A DNA stretch of 64,000 nucleotides from Nectonema munidae (Eukaryota > Nematomorpha > Nectonematoida > Nectonematidae), in contig JAUIRK010000235.1 of the NCBI GenBank assembly GCA_030549495.1, positions 1 to 64,000 of the forward strand, given 5' to 3'. Positions within the stretch are counted from its first letter, which is position 1. Each line of letters opens with the position of its first letter. The notes beneath the pieces were generated by a model, which saw only the letters and a program-made list of their open reading frames with translations, had not been told where the DNA came from and did no database searches. Positions 11,247-64,000 of this stretch are shown piece after piece. The position numbers were made by a program, and so were the translations under genes.

Positions 11247-11707
11247 CCAGGGCTTCGGGGCCGCCTTATAATTTTCTGCTTCAATTTCTGAAAAACGTAT
11301 TTTTTGACCCCAGCTCCGATATCCCTCATTTTTGCTAAACAAGTTAAATACTGTTTTTAGCATTTTTTCTTCATTTATGGATTTTTGAATTAATTTTAAA
11401 TTTTAGTATTTTTTTATCTATATAAATGTTAAACTTTATATATACTTATATGATTTTTTATCTATTTTATCATAGTTTTTAGTTTTTTTCATAAGGTTTT
11501 TATTTTATTGTTTTTTATGAATTTGTATTGACAAATAAAATCTTGTAACGAACTGTATATTTATAAAAGCTAAAAAGGTATTTGAGACTTACTTGAGGCT
11601 AGACACTTAGTCGCACTATTTTGTTTATAATTCTGACTTCTAGTAAAAAAACGTTTCGGCTTTAGCTGCTCTGGACTTCTAATCTGGCTCCCGCTTCGAA
11701 GCCCTGG
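11247..11707. repeat. 461-bp inverted-repeat element inside the piggyBac
   Basis: The left end CCAGGGCTTCGGGGCCG (11247-11263) and the reverse complement of the right end CCAGGGCTTCGAAGCGG (11691-11707) match at the first 11 bases and at 14 of 17 overall. TATTT occurs directly outside the right end (11708-11712) and, with one extra C, outside the left end (11241-11245), as a plausible target-site duplication. There is no coding capacity. It is nested in the non-coding gap between the N-terminal and core parts of the piggyBac. Confidence 0.65.
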
Positions 11708-11819
11708 TATTTTTGTTTTATTAGAATAGATATAAGTATTATAAAAAACTTTTAGAAGTAGTAATCCTAAATATCAGAGTCTTTTCCAATCCTATCAGAA
11801 ATTTCAAATTCATGATATT

Positions 11820-12947
11820 TTGGCCTACTTCAGCTGCATACTTTATATCGGGCAATCAAGAAGTCAATCTATCCAGCTCAGTTATTTGTTTTCTGAAGAC
11901 CACGGAGAACCTTTCATGAAAGCAGCTATTTCCAGAGATATGTTTTATCTCATTCACACATTTATTCGATTTGATGTTAGAAGTGAAAGAAATAGCGAAG
12001 ATAAAATTTCTCCTATTAGATATGTTCACAATCATTTTTATAATATATTTTCTTTATATTTTACACCAACAGACTGTGTAACTGTAGATGAGCAGTTGGT
12101 AAAATTCAGAGGAGCCTCCCCACTAAAAATATATGATCCTTCCAAGCCCGGTAGGTATGTTATGAAGGTATATCATTGCAATGACGCTAGAAGTTTCTAT
12201 ATACTTAAACCAGAATTATGTGTTTCAGGTTTGGAAAATAGAGCGTATTTTAGCGGCGAAAATATAGTAAAGCGCCTAGTCAGTGATGCTAATATTCCTA
12301 AAGGCTGTGGAATTGTAATTGACCGATTCTTTACATCATATAATTTAGGTGTATGGGGAACACGTCAGGATTACACTGTCCTAGGCACAGTAAGAGCAAA
12401 TAGGAGATTTATGTCCCTCATATTAAGCCCACAACATCTCAAAGAATTGAGATTAGCTGCATGTGAAGGTAGATTTTTGTATACTACACATGCATCTCTA
12501 ACTGCTTACATACCCCGTAAACATGCTATCAAAAATTTCAAAGTAGTTTACATACTATCCAGTCAGCATTTGGGATGTATTCAAACAGAGGGGGCAGACA
12601 ATATTCCTGAAACAATTTTAACGTATAATAGTTTTAAGGGTGGTGTTGATATGGCAAATAAAACGTTAAGGGCTTATACATGCTATAAGCCTAATAGAAA
12701 ATGGACTTATGCCGTTTTTACCAACTATTTAGATATTGTATGCCATAATAGTTGGATAATATCGAAGTATAATTCTCCAAACATATACCCATCAACCAGA
12801 GCCGGAGGAAGAAAATATTTTTTAAGAGATTTGTGTCTAAAATTGTCTGAAACATCTATGAAATTAAGATCGCAGAGTTCATTGACCCCAGGTAAAATTT
12901 TGAGTATTTTATCATTTTATGGTTTTCAAAATATTACAGAAAGATGA
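11820..12947 (+). CDS. piggyBac transposase catalytic core (DDE_Tnp_1_7 family)
   Basis: This frame of about 375 codons carries the DDD nuclease core. D90 lies in TVDEQLVKFRGA, D168 in IVIDRFFTSYNL and D277 in YNSFKGGVDMANKTLRAY. The 78-residue spacing between the first two equals that of the Trichoplusia ni enzyme (D268 to D346). The second Asp of the usual VDxxD is replaced (VDMAN). Upstream coding (FQIHDI before the first listed codon) continues in frame to a likely splice acceptor at about 11798, so the apparent start is not the real start. The reaction, known from the family, is cut-and-paste at TTAA sites through hairpin ends. The Cys-rich end-binding domain lies out of frame after 12947, so the protein is probably inactive. 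Confidence 0.85.
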   Translation: MAYFSCILYIGQSRSQSIQLSYLFSEDHGEPFMKAAISRDMFYLIHTFIRFDVRSERNSEDKISPIRYVHNHFYNIFSLYFTPTDCVTVDEQLVKFRGASPLKIYDPSKPGRYVMKVYHCNDARSFYILKPELCVSGLENRAYFSGENIVKRLVSDANIPKGCGIVIDRFFTSYNLGVWGTRQDYTVLGTVRANRRFMSLILSPQHLKELRLAACEGRFLYTTHASLTAYIPRKHAIKNFKVVYILSSQHLGCIQTEGADNIPETILTYNSFKGGVDMANKTLRAYTCYKPNRKWTYAVFTNYLDIVCHNSWIISKYNSPNIYPSTRAGGRKYFLRDLCLKLSETSMKLRSQSSLTPGKILSILSFYGFQNITER

Positions 12948-13638
12948 GAGGTCTCTTCTACCTCTAGGGGAAATTGTTACATATCATCCTGTAAACCAAA
13001 AAAAAGGGGAACCAGAAAATGTGATGCATGCCATAAATATATATGTAAAAACATACAAAAATGCTTTGTCCTAACTGCTAACAGCTCAATATTTTTAATT
13101 CTTTTATTTTATTGTTTCGTTTAGTCTTATTGTTTTGTATATTTTTGATGTCTGAATCATATAAAAAAAATTTAGAGCAGATGGCGTTAATTTTTTTTTA
13201 ATCTTTTTTTATAATTATCATATAAATTTGTTTTTGTTTATTTTTTACCCATATTGTACATAAAAGCAAATATAAAGTCACCTAATGTAAAAAAATCCCC
13301 TTGAATAAAAGCTTATAAAAAAAAACTTTTTGACTTATATTTATTTTTTTTATCAAAAGTAATCCTGTATCGTCAGTTACACACTTGTTACACACTGTGT
13401 ATTTTTTTTTTCATCTAAAAGCAAAATGGTGGATTTCTTCTATTGATCCTAAAGACCTCGACTCTCTCGTGATAACTTTATTTATATTTTCAATTATTGT
13501 AATTCCTTTAATTTTAATATCAACATTTTAGTTCATTTCATATATTATATTTTTTCACAATCATATATATATTTTTTTTAACATTGTAATAATACTTTAT
13601 ATATTTGTTTTCTAACCCTTTAATTTTACACATTTTAT

Positions 13639-14700
13639 ATGGACCTGATTTCAAAATTGAAAGATCTTCTATATAAAGTTGATAATTGTTCAAAAAAAAA
13701 TATAAAGATTTGTCTATCTAAAATAATTGAAGATTATGATTCAAGTAATAGTATAGATGAAAAACTCACTTCAATCAATACCAATATTGAAAAAATACAA
13801 TATGAAATAAAAACTATTAAAAATAAAACAAGTGTCATAGATAAACCTGATCTTTTAGAAAAAAAACATGTATCTGCTAAAAATAAAACTTTTACATATT
13901 CAGACGCTGTCAATAAATCACCTCAATTTCTCAAAATAAAGTTTGATGATCAGGATGAGCTCAATTCTTTTAAAGATTTCTCCAGTAAAACTTTATCTGA
14001 TGTAAAAGTAAATAATTTAATAACTTATAAGAATACTTTGAAATATTATTTTACTGACTCTTCATCCTTAGAAATTGCGAAAAATTCTTTTACGGAAAAA
14101 ATTAAGGATAGTAAATCCATTCATATTAATAAAAATCCATTAATTAATCCGAAAATTATTGTTAAAAATTTAGAAAGTAGTATGAAAGCTGTAGAAATTT
14201 TCAATTTAATTATGATTAAAAATGAATATATAAAAAAATCTATAGAAAACGGAAATACTTTTAGAATTCTTTTTTCTAAACTTACTGATAATAATAGTAG
14301 AAATTTCATTGTCTTCACTATGGATCCCATCATTAGAAATCTTATAAAAAAAAGTGGTGATATTTTATTTATCGATATGAAATGCCACAGTGTCCATGAC
14401 TTTTATTCGTGCAAACAATGCACTATATGTTGTCAATATGGACATAATTCATCATCGTGTAAAAATAGTTCTAAGCCGGTTTGTAAATTTTGTAGTGGCA
14501 ATCATAAATCTGATTTGTGTAAAGTTTATCAAAATGAAGATCTGATAAAATGCTGTAATTGTGTATCAAAGAATATAAAAGATAGCAAACACAATGCTTT
14601 TGATATAAATTGCCCAATAAGAAAAAGTAATCTCGACTATGTTAAGTTTCATACTAGTTATTGTTCCAATACACAATCCTTAAATAATGCAAATGTTTGA
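13639..14700 (+). CDS. LINE ORF1, CCHC zinc-knuckle protein
   Basis: 353 codons. The N-terminal 60 residues are polar and likely coiled-coil (leucine/isoleucine-spaced ISKLKDLLYKV, later SINTNIEKIQYEIKTI). The C-terminal part has consecutive knuckles: CTICCQYGHNSSSC (CX2CX4HX4C), CKFCSGNHKSDLC (CX2CX3HX4C), then a looser CCNC...H...C motif. Such ORF1 proteins bind the element RNA and form the RNP with ORF2. The frame ends at TGA 14698-14700 and overlaps the next start by 14 bases. Composition is as AT-rich as the surroundings (many Lys, Asn, Ser). Confidence 0.85.
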   Translation: MDLISKLKDLLYKVDNCSKKNIKICLSKIIEDYDSSNSIDEKLTSINTNIEKIQYEIKTIKNKTSVIDKPDLLEKKHVSAKNKTFTYSDAVNKSPQFLKIKFDDQDELNSFKDFSSKTLSDVKVNNLITYKNTLKYYFTDSSSLEIAKNSFTEKIKDSKSIHINKNPLINPKIIVKNLESSMKAVEIFNLIMIKNEYIKKSIENGNTFRILFSKLTDNNSRNFIVFTMDPIIRNLIKKSGDILFIDMKCHSVHDFYSCKQCTICCQYGHNSSSCKNSSKPVCKFCSGNHKSDLCKVYQNEDLIKCCNCVSKNIKDSKHNAFDINCPIRKSNLDYVKFHTSYCSNTQSLNNANV

Positions 14701-17542
14701 AACAAGCAAAACTTATCTCTATGATTTTAGTATATTTTCTGAGTTTCATCTTGAATTCAATAAAACCAAATATTTGTACGAAGATGACTTACCTTTTTCT
14801 AAGATACCTATATCTATTGGTTCTTTATCAATCATACATTTAAATATCAGAAGCTTATTTTCCAATTTCTCTAATTTTTTAGTTTTATTTGAATCGCTTT
14901 CTTTTCTTCCCGACTTTGTAGTGCTTACTGAAATTTGGAACTCGAGTAACTCTGTGAATTACACACTGAAGGGCTATGATTGCATTTTTAAAGAAAGAAA
15001 TAAGATTGGAGGGGGAGTCTGTATATTTTATAGAAATTCATTTAAATTGACTTATAGTAGTGCTAAAGATCACTCTGAATCTCCTTTTGATTTCTTATTC
15101 GCTAGATTTATACATACTGAAATTAAAATATCTCTATTGGCTGTTTATAGACCACCTAATACCTCAGTTCCTGAGTTTCTTTCAATCCTAGAAAATTATC
15201 TCGAACTTGGTAAAAATGAAAAATATTTAATCGCTGGAGACTTTAATATTGATATTTTGAAAATCCATACAAACAAGCAATCTTTAAATTTTCTTTGCCT
15301 GATGCTAGCTAATGGATTATTACCGACTATATCCAAGCCAACTCGTTTATCCAAAAGTAAAACTTTAATAGATAATATTTTTACTAATCAGCTAGAAAAT
15401 AACATTTCTTTTAATATAGATGCCAACATTACTGATCATTGTGTTAACTTGCTGATATTACCTTGTTACAAAAACAAAAGCAAATACACTAGAATATTTA
15501 GAAGAAAATTTTCTGTTGAAGCATATGTTTTGTTTTTAACTTATCTGTCTAAAGCTAATTTTTCATATTGTTACACTTTTGAAAATATCAATGAAACATA
15601 TGAAAGTTTTCATAAAATTTTTCAAAATTGTTTCCAGAAATCTTTTCCATATATTAGTATTAAAGAAAAAAAACATACTTTACCTTGGTATACTGAAGAA
15701 TTAGCTGCATTAAATAAACGGAAAATAAAACACTATAAAAATTTCCGTAAATATCCTACACATAAAAATGAAATTAACTACAAATCCATCCTAAAAATTT
15801 ACAAAACTAAGATAAAGCAAGCAAAATCAAAATATTTTTTCTCAAAACTCTCAACATGCAACAATAAATCAATATGGCCCACCTTGAACAATCTTTTGAA
15901 AAACAAACCACTGACACCTAAAGTCCAGCTTGACATTGACGGATTTATTGAAATTTTCTGTTTTGAACCAGACGATTCAATCCTTGATACATCTTTCAAG
16001 TACATTGATGATTTTCTAACATCACAATCTTATTCTTTTTTCTTTGAAGACGTTTCAATTAATGATGTATATATTGCTGTAACCAAGCTAAAAAATATAA
16101 AATCCTTTGGACATGACGAAATAAGTTTGAAACTACTGAGTCTTAGTTTACCATTTATAGATAAGTTAATAGTTCATATGATTAACTCGTCAGTAGAACA
16201 AGGTATTTTTCCCGATAAACTAAAAATTAGCAAAGTTTTACCTATGTTGAAACCTAATAAGCAACCCACTTCATTCAATTCATATAGACCAATTTCTCTT
16301 TTATCAAGTTTTTCAAAAATTTTTGAAAAAATTATCTTTACCAAATTAATTGATTATCTTGAAAAAATTAATTTTTTCTACAAATATCAATTTGGATTTC
16401 GCCCTGATAAATCTACTAATGATGCTCTATTTGAGCTTTCATTAACATTAGCTTCCGCATATGAAGAAGATAAACACTTAATTTGTTTTTTCTTAGACTT
16501 CTCTAAGGCTTTTGATAACGTTAATCATAAAATTCTACTTTATAAGCTCTATAAAATAGGCATTAGAGGAAACTTTTATAGCTTGATTCAGAACTATCTA
16601 ACAGCCAGAAGTAGCTTTATTTCTTTCAACAATTTAACTTCTGACAGATATTGCAATAATGTAGGTGTGCCTCAAGGCTCAATATTGGGTCCGCTGTTGT
16701 TTTTGATTTTCATTAATGATATTTATAAAAGTCTGGAAAGCAAAGGTAAAATTATTATGTATGCTGATGATATCACTCTGATGTTTAATACTAGAAACCC
16801 ACAAGATTTAGATAACATACAGCAAGCTTTATCAAATATTTCTGATTGGTGTCATTTTAACAAAATGAAAATTAATCATGAGAAGAGCAAATTTATGATC
16901 ATTTCTAAAAGATCTAGTAAACTTCCAACTCTTATTTTTCGTTTAAACAATTCTGTCTTAGAAAGAGTGAAAACGTTCAAATATCTTGGTGTAACTTTTT
17001 CAGAAAATTTTTCCTTTAAAAGTCATATTAACAACATATGTATTAAAATTTCGAGATTTTTTGGTTGCCTAAGAAGACTGAACGCTTACCTACCTTTTAG
17101 AACTAAAAAACTATTATATGATACTCCTATATATCCACATTTAATTTATGCTAATTTATTATGGGGGTCTAGCCATCGAACACAGCTTACTAAACTATGT
17201 AATATATTGAAAAAATTTCATGATTTCATAAATGGTAAACAAAAAGTCAAAAGCAAATTTTTCAATCTAAAACAAATAAATGTTATGTCATCATTAATAT
17301 TTTATTATAAAAACTATGGCAAAACAGGACAATACAAAGATCTTTTTCTACCTAATTATTCATATCATAACTACCTAACCCGTCAATATAAAAAATTACA
17401 TATTTCAAGAATGAACAAGAAATCGAACTTTAGAAGAATACTTTTACTTACCTTGAAAAGAGTTAATAGCTTTTTCGAAATTCTTGATATCTCTAATCTA
17501 TTTAGTTTTAAAAAATCTATCAAAAAATTTTTCTCCAACTAG
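14687..17542 (+). CDS. LINE ORF2, APE endonuclease plus reverse transcriptase
   Basis: 951 codons. The endonuclease (about residues 45-265) shows HLNIRSL, LTEIWN, AVYRPPN, IAGDFNID and NITDHCV, that is the Asn, Glu, Tyr/Arg, Asp-Asn and His of the APE fold. The reverse transcriptase (about 500-770) shows YRPISLLSSFSKIFEKII, FGFRPDKSTNDAL, FLDFSKAFD, VPQGSILGPLLF and the active-site YADD (Y692). A C-terminal region with ANLLWGSS and LKKFHDF blocks completes the usual length. The product nicks target DNA and copies the element RNA by target-primed reverse transcription. The ATG at 14693 (ATGTTTGA) overlaps the ORF1 stop and may be the true start, which suggests termination-reinitiation. All visible catalytic residues are intact. 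Confidence 0.9.
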   Translation: MQMFETSKTYLYDFSIFSEFHLEFNKTKYLYEDDLPFSKIPISIGSLSIIHLNIRSLFSNFSNFLVLFESLSFLPDFVVLTEIWNSSNSVNYTLKGYDCIFKERNKIGGGVCIFYRNSFKLTYSSAKDHSESPFDFLFARFIHTEIKISLLAVYRPPNTSVPEFLSILENYLELGKNEKYLIAGDFNIDILKIHTNKQSLNFLCLMLANGLLPTISKPTRLSKSKTLIDNIFTNQLENNISFNIDANITDHCVNLLILPCYKNKSKYTRIFRRKFSVEAYVLFLTYLSKANFSYCYTFENINETYESFHKIFQNCFQKSFPYISIKEKKHTLPWYTEELAALNKRKIKHYKNFRKYPTHKNEINYKSILKIYKTKIKQAKSKYFFSKLSTCNNKSIWPTLNNLLKNKPLTPKVQLDIDGFIEIFCFEPDDSILDTSFKYIDDFLTSQSYSFFFEDVSINDVYIAVTKLKNIKSFGHDEISLKLLSLSLPFIDKLIVHMINSSVEQGIFPDKLKISKVLPMLKPNKQPTSFNSYRPISLLSSFSKIFEKIIFTKLIDYLEKINFFYKYQFGFRPDKSTNDALFELSLTLASAYEEDKHLICFFLDFSKAFDNVNHKILLYKLYKIGIRGNFYSLIQNYLTARSSFISFNNLTSDRYCNNVGVPQGSILGPLLFLIFINDIYKSLESKGKIIMYADDITLMFNTRNPQDLDNIQQALSNISDWCHFNKMKINHEKSKFMIISKRSSKLPTLIFRLNNSVLERVKTFKYLGVTFSENFSFKSHINNICIKISRFFGCLRRLNAYLPFRTKKLLYDTPIYPHLIYANLLWGSSHRTQLTKLCNILKKFHDFINGKQKVKSKFFNLKQINVMSSLIFYYKNYGKTGQYKDLFLPNYSYHNYLTRQYKKLHISRMNKKSNFRRILLLTLKRVNSFFEILDISNLFSFKKSIKKFFSN

Positions 17543-17594
17543 ACTTACCCAATGTTTTCTTTGAACATCATTAATATTAAGACATCCGTTACGT

Positions 17595-17690
17595 ATATAT
17601 AACTATCTATATATATATATATATCTATTTATTTATTTATCTATCTACATGTAAATACAAATATAAAATGTATATATATATATATTTCTT
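17595..17690. repeat. AT microsatellite cluster after the LINE
   Basis: (TA)n, (TTTA)n and (TCTA)n runs follow the LINE ORF2 within 60 bases. They may include the element's 3' tail or may simply flank it. Confidence 0.6.
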
Positions 17691-18230
17691 TCATTATTTT
17701 GTCAAATACATACACTTTAAAAATCATAATTTTTGATTACTTCTATTTTATGTCTTTTGTTATATCTACATATTTATTACATAATGGGAATTAGACATCT
17801 CGATGGATAGAATTTTATCCCTTTGTCTTTTCTCGTATGAATCCTAAATACTTAAATGTTCATATTTTCAATGTCCAAGACTCAAATCAGAATATTGAAG
17901 AGCTTCCCCTTATTTTTTTTTCCAAAAGATTCCTTTTCGCGATATTAAAGATGCTACCTGAGTGAAAACGACGTGAGAAGATTAACATTTAACCCTAAAC
18001 TAATATACAATTTTATTATTATAATTTCTATTTTACAAGTTTTCATAATAAATTCTTTTTCTTCTTTTTTTCTTCTTCTTCTATTTAAAAAGTACATATA
18101 ATTATTTCCTATGCTTACATATTTTTTATAAGGCGAAAAACTCTATCGAAGTTACAAGATGGAGTAAAAAGCCATGGTCCGTAGTGCGAAGGTCTTAATG
18201 ATGCTCTTCTAAAAAGGAACTCTTTGAAAA
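17691..18230. other. AT-rich intergenic DNA, nothing recognised
   Basis: No supportable open frame or repeat boundary between the LINE tail and repeat copy B. Confidence 0.5.
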
Positions 18231-18560
18231 GAACTTCTTTTTCACGGGTAAAATCTTTTTTGAAGCATCAATATTAGATCAATACAGCATTTTCTAGTTC
18301 ATTAGAACATGGTAGATCTTCCATTTAGTCAAGATACATATTTTTTTTAATTATTTCTTTTGCTCACACGTTCTCTTTTCAATTAGTTTTCAGGCTGCTT
18401 CATTCTCTCATACTAATCTTCAAAAGATTTTATAATACGTTTTGTTTTTTTTAATAAATATTTCATACTCAAGATGATTGTAGAAAGTATTACAAGCCAA
18501 AATATACAAAACAAAAAAGTATATTTTCATTATATACCTAATATGCAGCCATTTTTTTGA
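18231..18560 (+). repeat. Dispersed repeat, copy B of about 330 bp
   Basis: Same-orientation partner of 8771-9098, with the same shared blocks and scattered substitutions and small indels. It ends at GCAGCCATTTTTTTGA. The sequence beyond it differs from that beyond copy A. Confidence 0.85.
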
Positions 18561-19700
18561 AGAGCAACCCAAAATTAACTTATAGGTGTTTTACTCAAGA
18601 AAATTTACCTTTGTCAGTGAAGCCAAACTATGCCATGAATATTGTGTATATCAAGTCGATTGAAATACTTTTTGTAACACAAGAAAATCTAATACTTACT
18701 TTACAGTTGTAGTTCTCAAAGCTCCCTCCGTTAAAATTTTCTCAACTGCCCCAAGTATTATAACAAAGGAAAAAATAGGAGCGTAGAGGAAGTGTATACG
18801 AAAAGATACAGAAACCTACTCACTACTATGAATTTAAAAATACGATAGCTTATTTTCCCTGACAACTCATCACTCATCGAAACTAAGATGATACGCCATC
18901 TTCACTAAGCACATCATCTCTTATGCCTTCACAGATGCAAGTTCTCAATACATCATCGAAGATAATGTGCAAAATTTGATCTCACATCATCATCTTATGC
19001 GCCTGCCAGGGTTTACGTAGAAAAGTGAGCAAACAACAAAAGTGTTCAGAAGCTTCATGTGTGTGTATTTTTCAGAAGGATGATAAGTTGCAATTGGAAA
19101 ATGTGTATATAAATTAGCATAGAATAGAAACGTTTCAAATTTGAATCTACAACACATGAATAAGAGAAAACATTTCTGATTTAGCGCCTTCTGTGAAATT
19201 TCAGTTCTTCAAAGTTCTTAAATCTATGGATTTTAAAAAGAATCACATTTAACTATAGAGTGTATACATAAAGAAAATTTTTAACTCGGATGATATAATT
19301 TTACTTTTTTCTCTGAGGCTCTTCCAAGTACACGCGTTATCGTAGCATGGTGAGACATTTTTTAGCGATTCAGAGACTCAGCCGATGTCTCTTGTGAAAT
19401 CCTTTGTTTTGTTATACTAATTGGCGAATTTAGAAAAATTAAATATATCTATTATAACCATAATTTATCACAAATGCTTGCAGAAATAGACCTGAAGGAT
19501 AATAGTTGTTACACAATATTGTCAAATATAAAGCACAGATTTCATTGGATTATGAGCTGTCACTTAATAAAACGTAATCTAAAAATATGTTCAAATGTTT
19601 TGTAAAAAAAAGGTATTAAGCAAAGAGAATTTTTTATTTCGAAATAAAATATAAAATGTTTGGTAATAATAATGATGATGATAAAAAACAATAAATGAAT
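18561..19700. other. Intergenic DNA downstream of talin
   Basis: No gene supported. It lies between repeat copy B and the talin 3' end. Talin transcripts may extend a short way into it. Confidence 0.5.
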
Positions 19701-19734
19701 TAAATCTAAAAAATGCTCTTCTTTTCTGTTAGTC

Positions 19735-19740
19735 TTTATT
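19735..19740 (-). terminator. Candidate talin polyadenylation signal
   Basis: AATAAA on the minus strand lies only 13 bases after the talin stop codon. If used, the 3' untranslated region would be very short. Another minus-strand AATAAA lies near 19634-19639 and is an alternative. Confidence 0.45.
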
Positions 19741-19753
19741 CGTGGAAGTGCTG

Positions 19754-62881
<43,128 letters not shown>

Positions 62882-64000
62882 CTAAAGAATAACAATAAAT
62901 ATACTTTGTGTGTATGCGTGCATGGATCCCATTTTAGGATAAAAGTTTCCTATAGCAACCAGTTTTTAACTGATGTCTTAAATGCATACGCCTGCTGGAC
63001 TTTTTATGATTAGAGAGATTATTAAAGAATATTCTCACAAAATGAATTAACAAGTTTTGTGTTTTACTACGTCAAAATCGACCTCCATCAAATTAGACTT
63101 TCTAACAATTGATTCGCATGTAAATGGGTAGGAATTGTGCAAAGCAACTTTGTTTGAATGCGTGTTTGCAAAAATGAGAGCATGTGAGAGCATAGATAGA
63201 CCGTTCTGCGCATACACGGCTCTAACTTTTACACAAGATAAATACAGGCGTTGACCAAATAAAATCACAATGATTCCTTATACGCAAAACTTCTATAATA
63301 TGGACACTAGGGCAATGAATTTTTTTGTGTTCACCCTGTTGTATTTTTCAATGAACTTTTTGATATAAGAAGTAAATATGACATTAAAATTAATTTACTT
63401 ATCAAAAAGTTACCCTAGGATGCTTTTTATCTTATTTTTATATTTTACAAAAATTAAAATATCTTGATGGAAAAATTAGATTCACAATTTAATCAAAATT
63501 ATTTTTAAGGCAAATTTTGAATCAAGATATTTGTTAGTTTTGTAATTTTTTAAGTCTTCCATTAATTTAAATCATTACAATTATTGTCATTTTTTTGGGC
63601 ACTTTTGCATTTTGTGTTCTGAATGCGAAAACCGTAGGCTATGAAATTGACAACACTTTCTAATTTTCCTCTGTAATCAGGTAAAAGAAAATAAGCAATA
63701 ATAAGCTCTAGACTTCCATGAAGTAATGTTTTGCTTTATTGCTGGTAACTTGTTTTTTCTTTCAAAACTCTATACCCAAGCATACATAAATTTAAAATCA
63801 TCCCTCCAGCCAAGATTTTTAAAATCAGGCATAACGATTTCAGAAGTATATAATTTTTTAATTCATCATACTTTTCAACCATCATCTGTAAGAACTCATA
63901 GTTCATATTAGGATCATGGAGCTTACAGGAAAATGAAAATCAAGAACATGTCTCAAGATTCTATCCAAAATATGATGTTGGCAACCAACAATTGAGGTTT
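62882..64000 (-). other. Talin intron continuing beyond the window
   Basis: I found no further talin exon between 62,882 and the window end. The upstream coding part (FERM head and early rod) must lie beyond 64,000. No repeat boundary recognised. Confidence 0.55.

Larger units (their letters stand above)
10889..13080 (+). mobile_element. piggyBac-like DNA transposon, damaged
   Basis: The element starts with an ATG at 10889 followed by an acidic, Ser/Glu-rich stretch, as in piggyBac N-termini. It continues through ASP-rich and DDSLSIFQLFMTQSLIHYI-like blocks (about 11100-11207) and a possible intron (GTAAGT donor at 11208, TATCAG acceptor ending at 11798) that contains the separate element at 11247-11707. 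The transposase core lies at 11820-12947. After the core stop, another frame still encodes the C-terminal cysteine-rich finger (RKCDACHKYIC...C, about 13018-13065). A stop in the N-terminal part and frame shifts at both ends mean it cannot make a full transposase. I could not identify its TTAA-flanked termini. Confidence 0.8.
13639..17542 (+). mobile_element. Full-length-looking LINE, jockey/CR1 group, both ORFs open
   Basis: Two adjacent open frames encode a nucleic-acid-binding ORF1 with zinc knuckles and an ORF2 with an APE endonuclease followed by reverse transcriptase. No internal stop or frame shift is present. The 5' leader (about 13440-13638) and 3' tail (after 17542, entering AT-rich microsatellite) are not precisely bounded, and I see no clear target-site duplication. 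No RNase H domain follows the RT, which fits the CR1/jockey groups more than the I/R1 groups. Sub-clade assignment would need a tree. Confidence 0.88.

Overview
The window is nuclear DNA from an animal, most likely an arthropod. It is very AT-rich, has many spliced exons of ordinary metazoan type, and carries arthropod-style transposons (piggyBac, a jockey/CR1-group LINE, a pogo/Tigger relic, many short inverted-repeat elements). A copepod such as a sea louse would fit, but that is a guess. I recognised no LTR retroelement, bacterial gene or CRISPR array.

Bases 1 to about 19,700 are intergenic and built from repeats. In order they hold a TA-flanked MITE, a tRNA-derived SINE, a 31-bp minisatellite, a 3-kb AT-rich block containing a perfect 264-bp tandem duplication, a three-unit repeat, fragments of element-encoded proteins, a truncated LINE on the minus strand, an unrecognised broken ORF pair, a damaged piggyBac whose catalytic core is still open (with a smaller inverted-repeat element inside it), and a LINE with two open, overlapping ORFs. 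A repeat of about 330 bp occurs on both sides of this last group, near 8.8 kb and 18.2 kb.

Bases 19,754 to 62,881 are the 3' part of one minus-strand talin gene. I could place 26 exons that join without a phase conflict into 1,494 codons plus a stop. They cover the end of rod domain R6 through R13 (the I/LWEQ actin-binding module) and the C-terminal dimerisation helix, followed by an unusual tail of about 47 residues. The FERM head and first rod domains lie beyond 64,000. Talin links integrin tails to actin at adhesion sites.

The talin introns carry passengers. The most notable is a complete intronless cytochrome P450 (49,423-51,048, plus strand) with its own TATA box and polyadenylation signal, nested antisense between talin exons. 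Others are a decayed copy of an uncharacterised arthropod repeat-family gene, a Tigger/pogo transposase relic, at least four short elements bounded by TTAA with near-perfect terminal inverted repeats, other MITEs, a large foldback, and a (TG)n tract of about 180 uninterrupted units. The P450 and talin have no evident functional link; the arrangement is a nested gene. The TTAA elements could be non-autonomous relatives of piggyBac elements like the one upstream.
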